Of a DNA stretch of 64,000 nucleotides, positions 58,256 through 64,000 are shown piece by piece. The stretch is from Paenibacillus sp. BK033 (GTDB lineage: Bacteria; Bacillota; Bacilli; Paenibacillales; Paenibacillaceae): assembly GCF_004345425.1 (NCBI RefSeq), contig NZ_SLVP01000009.1, positions 124,001-188,000 on the forward strand, read 5' to 3'. How positions within the stretch are numbered: position 1 is the first letter of the stretch; each line of letters opens with the position of its first letter. The position numbers and the translations under genes were made by a program. The notes under the pieces are model-generated. The model searched no databases, was not told where the DNA came from, and was given only the letters and a program-made list of their open reading frames with translations.

Positions 58256-61200
58256 ATGAACACGATGTATCGGGAAAGGGCGACGAGAAAGCTGCTAGTC
58301 TTGACGCTATGCGCGGTCATGCTGGTCTCGCTGGTATCGTCCTTATTTATCCGTGAGGTACATGCGGCAGGCTCTTATTTATTATCCCAGAATAAAACGG
58401 CGTACGCTTCTTCCGTCGAAGGAGGAAACGCGGCGAATCTTGCGGTGGACGGTTCGGCCGGCACGCGCTGGGGAAGCCAATGGGGCGTGGATCCCCAATG
58501 GCTTTATGTCGATCTTGGCGCTAACGCTTCGATAGACCGCGTGAAAATCCAGTGGGAAGGCGCTTATGCGAAAGCCTACAAAATCCAGGTATCGAGCGAT
58601 GAATCGACTTGGAACGATGTTTACTCGACAACAACGGGAGACGGCGGTACCGATGACCTGACGTTAGCGGGAACCGGCCGTTATGTCAGAGTATTAGGCA
58701 CGCAGCGCGCCCTCGCGGCTTATGGCTACTCCATCCTGGAATTTGAGGTATACGGGACAGGCGGCTCTACGGCTCCACCGGTTGATTACGGTCCGAACGT
58801 AGCGCTGAACAAACCGGTGACGGTATCATCGACTGAAAATTCCGCCTATTTGCCTCCGGGCTCGACGGCTGCTTCCAATGCGGTTGACGGCAACCCGGCA
58901 ACGCGCTGGTCGTCCAACGCCACCGACAATGAATGGATCTATGTCGATCTGGGCTCCGCCCATCAGATCGGCCGGGTGGTCCTGAACTGGGAAGCTGCAG
59001 CCGGGCGGGCGTACGACGTTCAAGTATCGAATAACGGCACGCAATGGACAACCGTCTATCGCGAGCTTCACTTTGCGGGAGGCAAACAGGAGATTCCGCT
59101 ATATACAAACGGGCGTTACGTTCGGATGAACGGGATCGGCCGCGCGACTAGCTTCGGCTACTCGCTTCTCGAGTTTGAGGTGTACGATTATATAGCCGGC
59201 CAGCCGCAGCCGACGTATTCGATTCCGGCACTGCCAACGCCAACAGCCGTGCAATCGGGCTCCGGCAGCTACCTGACTAACGATATCCATATGCCGCAGC
59301 CGAAATATCCGTCTAATAAGACGTCGAATATCTCGACTCCAATCCCGTCGAATGACTGGTGGCAGTCGATTCTGATCAAGCCGTACGGCGATTATCTCGT
59401 CACGCTGCCGCTGAAGTCGAAGTACTTCCAGCAAGGGCTTGGCATTCTGAATCCCGGAGCGGGCTGGCTGTCCTCGGACGGTAGAGCGGTCAATGCCGAC
59501 GGCAATCCCGACCTGTACGTCATGTCAAACAGCATTAACACGTCCAAGCTACAAACCCGCGTGACGGGTTACGGCGACTGGTCCGTGGACGCGGTTGTAA
59601 GCGACGATGCCACGGACAAGATGAAATCGACCTTCGTCAAAGGCTCGCCTTACGTGTACAACACCTTTGCCGATCCGAATTCGGTCGAGATCTATTCTTC
59701 GCTGATTACGCAGCTGTTTGACGACAACGGCAACGCGGTCCTGACGACCGAAGGCGCAACGCTGACCGCCGACCATATCGGCGTGAAGCTGGTGAACACG
59801 GACGGCAGCGGCGCATCGTATACGCGTTACTATGGCCTTTTTGCACCGGCGGGAACGGTATTCAAGAAGGTTGGGGCGAAGGTCAAAATCCAGCTTGGCA
59901 GCGGAGGAAACTACCTGTCGGTTGGCGCTATGCCGGCCGCTTCTAACTTGAATTACTATTACCAGCATGCTTATGCCTTCGTAACGGATACGAAAGTGAA
60001 TTACAGCTACAATGAGTCCACTTCGCAGGTGACAACGGATTACACGCTGACAACGGCCCTGAAGCGCACCGGGTTCTCGAATCAGGCGCTGACAACGCTT
60101 CTGCCGCATCAATGGAAGGTGTCTTCGACACCGCTTACCGCACTGACCTATCCGTCGGTCCGCGGTACGTTGAAGGTGCGCGAAGGCAATACCTTTACGA
60201 CGGTGGACCGCTTCTACGGCATCGTGCCTCAGTTTACGGAGCCTACGGATTCGGCATACGACAAATCGTTGATGGTATCTTACTTGAAGGCTCTGGACGA
60301 AGAAACGACAAGCAATCTGATGGCTGCCGACGCTTATTGGCAAGGCAAGAAGCTCCATCCGCTGGCGATGGGCGTTCTTGCGGCAAACGAGCTTGGCGAG
60401 ACCGCTTACCGGGATAAATTCCTGTCGCGGATCAAGACGATCCTGACGGACTGGTATACGTATACAAACGGCGAACCGGATTACTTCCTGTACTACAACT
60501 CCGATTGGGGGACAACGTACTACAAGTCCAGCGAGTTTGGCGCGAATAACGGCATTACGGACCATCATTTTACGTATGGCTATTATGTATTTGCATCCGC
60601 CGTGCTTGCGACCTTCGACAATGATTTCAAAACGCAGTACGGCCCGATGATCGACCATCTCGTCCGCGACTACGCGAACCCTTCGCGTACGGATTCCATG
60701 TTCCCGTTCTTCCGCAGCTTTGATCCTTATGAAGGCCATTCATGGGCAGGCGGTTACGCGGATAACGATAACGGCAACAACCAGGAAGCAGCAGGCGAAT
60801 CGCTCTTCGGATGGGTTGGCCAATACATGTGGGCACTTGCCGACGGCGATACCGCATTCCGCAACGCTGCCATTTATGGGTTTACGACGGAGCTGAACGC
60901 GGTGATGCAATACTGGTTCAACTATGACGGGGACAACTGGATTCCGCAATATACGCACAAAACGGTCGGACAAGTATACGGAGCATCGAATTTCTTCGGT
61001 ACTTTCTTTAACGGAGATCCGGTATACGTATACGGGATCCATTGGCTGCCGACTGCTGAATATTTGACAAGCTACAGCCTTGTGCCGGGCAAAGCGGCAG
61101 GTCTGTACAGCGGCTTTGTTGCCGATAACGGCGGTCCGGAGACGGACTGGTATCATATCGTATGGCCAATCCAAGCGTTAAGCGATCCGCAGGCGGTCAT

Positions 61201-62335
61201 AAACAAATGGAGCGCAACAAACATGCAGAAGAACGAAATCTTTAACACGTATTGGTTCGTTCATAACATGCAGACGCTTGGCACGCGTACGAAGGAGGTC
61301 TGGGCAACGGGCTGGACAAGCGCTACGGTGTACAAGAAAGGCAATGCGTACACCGCTCAAATCTGGAACCCGACGGCAAGCCCGGTGACGGTAACGTTTA
61401 AAAATGCTGCCGGCACAACAGGCACAGCGGTTGTAGCCGCAAAATCCCTTGTCTCGGTGAATCCGATGGTGAACACGAATTCCGGCGATAACTGGCCTCC
61501 GGTCGGAAGCGGCGGAGATAACGGCAATGGCGGCAATAATGGTACGGATACCAACGTAGCGTTGAACAAAACGGTAACGGTATCGTCGACCGAAACGCCT
61601 TATGCCGGATCGAATGCCGTGGATGGCAGCGCGCAGACCCGATGGGCATCCATTGCGGGTGCGGATCCTCAAGCCTTGACGATTGACCTTGGCTCCTCGC
61701 AGCAGCTCAGCCGCGTGAAGCTGAACTGGGAGACGGCATACGGCAAATCGTATAAGGTTCAAGTATCGGCTGACGGAAACAGCTGGTCCGATATTTATGC
61801 AACAACAACCGGCGACGGCGGCATTGATGACTTCAACGTAACCGGAACCGGACGTTACGTCCGGATTAATATGACGGAGCGCGGTACGATCTACGGCTAT
61901 TCGCTGTATGAGGTTGAGGTATACGGCCATGCAGCAGCTTCCTCGAATTCCACGCTGCTGTCCGTAGGCAAGACGGCAACCGCTTCCTCCTATCAGGATC
62001 CGTTTGTCCCGGCTTCGGCAGTGGACAATGATCCGGGTACGCGCTGGGGCTCGGTGACTGGCGCCGATCCGCAGTGGATTACGGTTGATCTTGGCGCAAG
62101 CCGCACGGTAACCGGCATCAAGCTGAAATGGGAGACCGCTTATGCCAAGTCGTTCAAGCTGCAAATTTCGGCGGACGGCAACAGCTGGACGGATCTGTAC
62201 AGCACAACGACGGGGACTGGAGCCGATCTTGACCAGAATGTGAACGGCAATGGACGTTATGTGCGCATGCTGGGAACGGAACGCGGCACGCAGTGGGGCT
62301 ATTCGCTTTGGAGCTTTGACGTATACGGCTATTAA
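58256..62335 (+). CDS. Secreted GH81 endo-beta-1,3-glucanase with four discoidin domains
   Basis: A 1359-residue secreted enzyme that cuts beta-1,3-glucan, as in fungal walls. Signal peptide residues 1-37 (cleavage after VHA). Two discoidin (F5/8 type C) domains lie at about 45-165 and 175-315, the GH81 domain at 330-1070, and two more discoidin domains at about 1098-1225 and 1231-1359. GH81 marks: IPSNDWWQSILIKPYGDYLV, D769 in ITDHHFTYGYYVFASAVLAT, GHSWAGGYADNDNGNNQEAA followed by GESLFGWVGQYMWALADGD with E844 and E848, and the GIHWLPTAEY near 925. A Gly/Asn-rich linker joins the last part. RBS AGGGAGGAAA precedes ATG 58256. A cre-like site is upstream. Confidence 0.93.
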   Translation: MNTMYRERATRKLLVLTLCAVMLVSLVSSLFIREVHAAGSYLLSQNKTAYASSVEGGNAANLAVDGSAGTRWGSQWGVDPQWLYVDLGANASIDRVKIQWEGAYAKAYKIQVSSDESTWNDVYSTTTGDGGTDDLTLAGTGRYVRVLGTQRALAAYGYSILEFEVYGTGGSTAPPVDYGPNVALNKPVTVSSTENSAYLPPGSTAASNAVDGNPATRWSSNATDNEWIYVDLGSAHQIGRVVLNWEAAAGRAYDVQVSNNGTQWTTVYRELHFAGGKQEIPLYTNGRYVRMNGIGRATSFGYSLLEFEVYDYIAGQPQPTYSIPALPTPTAVQSGSGSYLTNDIHMPQPKYPSNKTSNISTPIPSNDWWQSILIKPYGDYLVTLPLKSKYFQQGLGILNPGAGWLSSDGRAVNADGNPDLYVMSNSINTSKLQTRVTGYGDWSVDAVVSDDATDKMKSTFVKGSPYVYNTFADPNSVEIYSSLITQLFDDNGNAVLTTEGATLTADHIGVKLVNTDGSGASYTRYYGLFAPAGTVFKKVGAKVKIQLGSGGNYLSVGAMPAASNLNYYYQHAYAFVTDTKVNYSYNESTSQVTTDYTLTTALKRTGFSNQALTTLLPHQWKVSSTPLTALTYPSVRGTLKVREGNTFTTVDRFYGIVPQFTEPTDSAYDKSLMVSYLKALDEETTSNLMAADAYWQGKKLHPLAMGVLAANELGETAYRDKFLSRIKTILTDWYTYTNGEPDYFLYYNSDWGTTYYKSSEFGANNGITDHHFTYGYYVFASAVLATFDNDFKTQYGPMIDHLVRDYANPSRTDSMFPFFRSFDPYEGHSWAGGYADNDNGNNQEAAGESLFGWVGQYMWALADGDTAFRNAAIYGFTTELNAVMQYWFNYDGDNWIPQYTHKTVGQVYGASNFFGTFFNGDPVYVYGIHWLPTAEYLTSYSLVPGKAAGLYSGFVADNGGPETDWYHIVWPIQALSDPQAVINKWSATNMQKNEIFNTYWFVHNMQTLGTRTKEVWATGWTSATVYKKGNAYTAQIWNPTASPVTVTFKNAAGTTGTAVVAAKSLVSVNPMVNTNSGDNWPPVGSGGDNGNGGNNGTDTNVALNKTVTVSSTETPYAGSNAVDGSAQTRWASIAGADPQALTIDLGSSQQLSRVKLNWETAYGKSYKVQVSADGNSWSDIYATTTGDGGIDDFNVTGTGRYVRINMTERGTIYGYSLYEVEVYGHAAASSNSTLLSVGKTATASSYQDPFVPASAVDNDPGTRWGSVTGADPQWITVDLGASRTVTGIKLKWETAYAKSFKLQISADGNSWTDLYSTTTGTGADLDQNVNGNGRYVRMLGTERGTQWGYSLWSFDVYGY

Positions 62336-62346
62336 GGTTTGACCAG

Positions 62347-62376
62347 GAGACTGTCCCGTCGGGACAGTCTTTTTGC
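62347..62376 (+). terminator. Terminator of the GH81 gene
   Basis: AGACTGTCCC and GGGACAGTCT form a perfect 10-bp stem with loop GTC, followed by TTTT. Confidence 0.85.
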
Positions 62377-62489
62377 CTTGTTATGCGACTTAAGCTGAAG
62401 CAAAAAATTTGATAAAGCCACCCCTGCTGTTCTATGATTTGAGAATACATGTTATGCGGTTACGCGGTGGAAAAGGAGGAGCACAAGAG

Positions 62490-63716
62490 ATGGTTCAAGA
62501 CGTGGAGCTTTTTGGGCAGACGCCACGCTTCTGGAAATGGTTTTTTGGCGTGAAGCTGGTATTCGATCTGGCCATATCGGGCATTTTTTACTTTGAGCAT
62601 TCCATCGCGCTTTTCTGGAGGCTAAGCTTTATCGTATTTTCGCTGGCGGTATTTCTGCTGGTTTATCTGTATTACGCCAATACGAACAAAAATCCCAATT
62701 GGCTGATCTACCTGCTTATTCTGGATTTTCTCGTGTCGGCTTCTTACGGCTACATCTTTATTGCGGGAAATTTCCCGAACCATCTATTTATCGGAATAAC
62801 CGCGTTAGCGATCCTGATGTTTATCCGAAGCACACGCGTTCTAATTGCCGCGGGCTTTGTGCTGCTGTTGCTCTACGTGGCCACAATGGGCAGCATTGAC
62901 TGGTATTTGTATAAACGGCTGGATGCGGATAGCTATTTTATCACTTGTTCCTTTATCGTGTTTGCGTGCATTGTGAATGCGCTCATCCACTTCTACCAGC
63001 GTGCCCGCAGGGAAGCGTTAGAGCTGTACGCGCAGCTGCGGCAATCTCACGAGCAATTGCAGGAGTACGCAAGCAAGGCCGAAGAATGGGCGGCATCGCG
63101 GGAGAGAGTAAGAATTGCGCGGGAAATTCATGATACGGTTGGCCATAAATTGACGGCAGCGCTTGTCCAAATGCAGGCGGCACGCAAGTTAGGCGCGGTT
63201 GATCCCGCACGCAGCGAGCAAGCCTACTTAGACTGCGAAGGATTAATCCGGTCTTCCTTGCAGGAGGTCCGTCTTTCCGTCAGAGCCATTCGGGATGAAC
63301 CTATTCCATCAACCTCCTTGAACACGAGTCTGGAAAGACTTGCCGAAGAATTTACGAAATTTGCAAACGTGCAGACCAGCTTCCTAACAAACGGGATGCC
63401 TGTGGCCTTGCCAAGCGATCTTCAACTGACGGCCTACCGGGTCGTGCAGGAATCGCTAACGAACGCGCAGAGGCATGGGCATGCCGGCAAGGCTGAGATC
63501 CTGCTGTCCTATTCCGGCGAGGGTTTCTCCCTTGCCATCCGCAACGACGGAGAAGTGCCCGGCGAATTAAAGCCGGGATTCGGATTGATCAATTTGAAGG
63601 AACGCGTGAAGGAGTGGAACGGTCAGGTGCGGTTTCAAACGGATCCGTCGTCAGGCTTCGCCGTCGAAGCCCGCTTCCCTTATCCTTCGGCAGAAACGGA
63701 GCGTGAGTACAAATGA
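62490..63716 (+). CDS. NarL-type sensor histidine kinase
   Basis: A 408-residue membrane sensor. Five or six hydrophobic segments lie at about 15-150, followed by a coiled-coil (ALELYAQLRQSHEQLQEYAS). The HisKA_3 box is RVRIAREIHDTVGHKLTAAL (the phospho-His in EIHDT). The HATPase_c domain ends the protein (VVQESLTNAQRHGHAGKAEI, GFGLINLKERVKEWNG). It is the type found in DesK/LiaS/YvfT sensors. ATG 62490 has AAGGAGG about 10 bases upstream. Its stop overlaps the response regulator by 4 bp, so they form one two-component system. The signal is unknown. Confidence 0.93.
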   Translation: MVQDVELFGQTPRFWKWFFGVKLVFDLAISGIFYFEHSIALFWRLSFIVFSLAVFLLVYLYYANTNKNPNWLIYLLILDFLVSASYGYIFIAGNFPNHLFIGITALAILMFIRSTRVLIAAGFVLLLLYVATMGSIDWYLYKRLDADSYFITCSFIVFACIVNALIHFYQRARREALELYAQLRQSHEQLQEYASKAEEWAASRERVRIAREIHDTVGHKLTAALVQMQAARKLGAVDPARSEQAYLDCEGLIRSSLQEVRLSVRAIRDEPIPSTSLNTSLERLAEEFTKFANVQTSFLTNGMPVALPSDLQLTAYRVVQESLTNAQRHGHAGKAEILLSYSGEGFSLAIRNDGEVPGELKPGFGLINLKERVKEWNGQVRFQTDPSSGFAVEARFPYPSAETEREYK

Positions 63717-64000
63717 AAGTCCTTGTTGTAGACGATCAACGGATTATGAGGGAAGGGCTGGCGACGATTATCGGCCTCGAACCGGGCATGGAGGTGGTCG
63801 GAACGGCGGTAGACGGCCAAGATGCTTATGCCAAGGTGACGGAATTGCTGCCGGATGTGGTGCTGATGGATATTCGAATGCCGGGTATGGACGGCGTCGA
63901 AGGCTCCGCGCTTATCCGCAAGCATTTTCCCGAGACAAAGGTGCTGATCCTGACGACCTTCGACGACTCGGAATTAATCATCAAGGTGCTGGAGAACGGC
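63713..64000 (+). CDS. NarL/FixJ-type response regulator, truncated by the window end
   Basis: At least 96 residues of the receiver domain are visible: MKVLVVDDQRIMREGLATII, then VVLMDIRMPGMDGVEGSALI (phospho-acceptor Asp in LMDIRMPGMDG) and VLILTTFDD. ATG 63713 overlaps the kinase stop by 4 bp. The DNA-binding half lies beyond the window. The partner kinase is of the NarL class, so a LuxR-type HTH is expected. Confidence 0.93.
   Translation, partial: MKVLVVDDQRIMREGLATIIGLEPGMEVVGTAVDGQDAYAKVTELLPDVVLMDIRMPGMDGVEGSALIRKHFPETKVLILTTFDDSELIIKVLENG

Noticed and set aside
59549..60739. 396-codon antisense frame in the GH81 gene
   Set aside because: Same reason: shadow frame with basic, unnatural composition.

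Overview
The window looks like chromosomal DNA from a spore-forming Gram-positive of the Paenibacillus type. Evidence for this: a GerA-class spore germination operon, Bacillota-style AGGAGG ribosome binding sites, frequent TTG/GTG starts, CcpA-type cre operators, LplB/YtcP/LipO-type sugar ABC transporters without their own ATPase, and large multidomain secreted polysaccharide-degrading enzymes. This is inferred from gene content. I see no rRNA, tRNA, CRISPR array, prophage or intact insertion sequence.

Layout. 1-6.5 kb: small regulators and membrane proteins (DUF2975/XRE pair), a secreted repeat protein, LtrA, an Ohr/OsmC peroxidase, an ArsR-AHSA1 operon with a clear operator, and a lipoprotein. 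6.9-12.8 kb: one giant secreted enzyme that combines a rhamnogalacturonan acetylesterase-like SGNH domain with a PL11 rhamnogalacturonan lyase. 12.9-20.1 kb: PAP2 phosphatase, TetR/MFS efflux pair with three related operators, SgrR-like regulator, and a three-gene membrane-protein operon. 20.3-23.2 kb: secreted protein with a CYTH-like N-terminal domain plus FN3 and CBM, a broken parallel beta-helix gene, and a palindromic repeat cluster. 23.3-28.9 kb: YbaK-type deacylase, GNAT, and an ECF42 sigma factor cluster (alpha/beta hydrolase, DGPF, ECF42, DGPF) with a matching promoter. 29.0-33.2 kb: gerA-gerC-gerD-gerB germination receptor. 33.3-38.1 kb: NAD salvage operon (nrtR, nicotinamidase, pncB, nadD, nadE) with palindromic operators. 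38.2-46.0 kb: LacI regulator, GH35 beta-galactosidase and an ABC importer, with two LacI operators and a perfect cre site over the -35. 46-53.8 kb: effector-binding protein, universal stress protein behind a MerR-style promoter, Nif3 and YdeI pair, GNAT, two small exported proteins, flavohemoglobin facing a Crp/Fnr regulator, and a nucleotidyltransferase-histidine phosphatase fusion. 53.8-57.8 kb: MarR regulator divergent from a UDP-sugar/polyprenyl-glycan operon (ugd, epimerase, GT2, LAB_N protein). 58.3-64 kb: GH81 beta-1,3-glucanase with four discoidin domains, then a NarL-type two-component system cut by the window end.

Two themes link the parts. First, plant and fungal polysaccharide use (RG-I lyase/esterase, CBM protein, beta-helix remnant, GH35 operon, GH81), with cre-like sites upstream of each. 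Second, compact regulator-target modules whose DNA sites can be read directly: ArsR, TetR, ECF42, NrtR, LacI and Crp/Fnr. The candidates most likely to be new are the ugd-epimerase-GT2-LAB_N operon (a possible polyprenyl-phosphate uronic acid pathway), the ECF42 cluster with its own promoter, the NrtR-run NAD operon, the secreted CYTH-like protein and the CE12-PL11 fusion enzyme.
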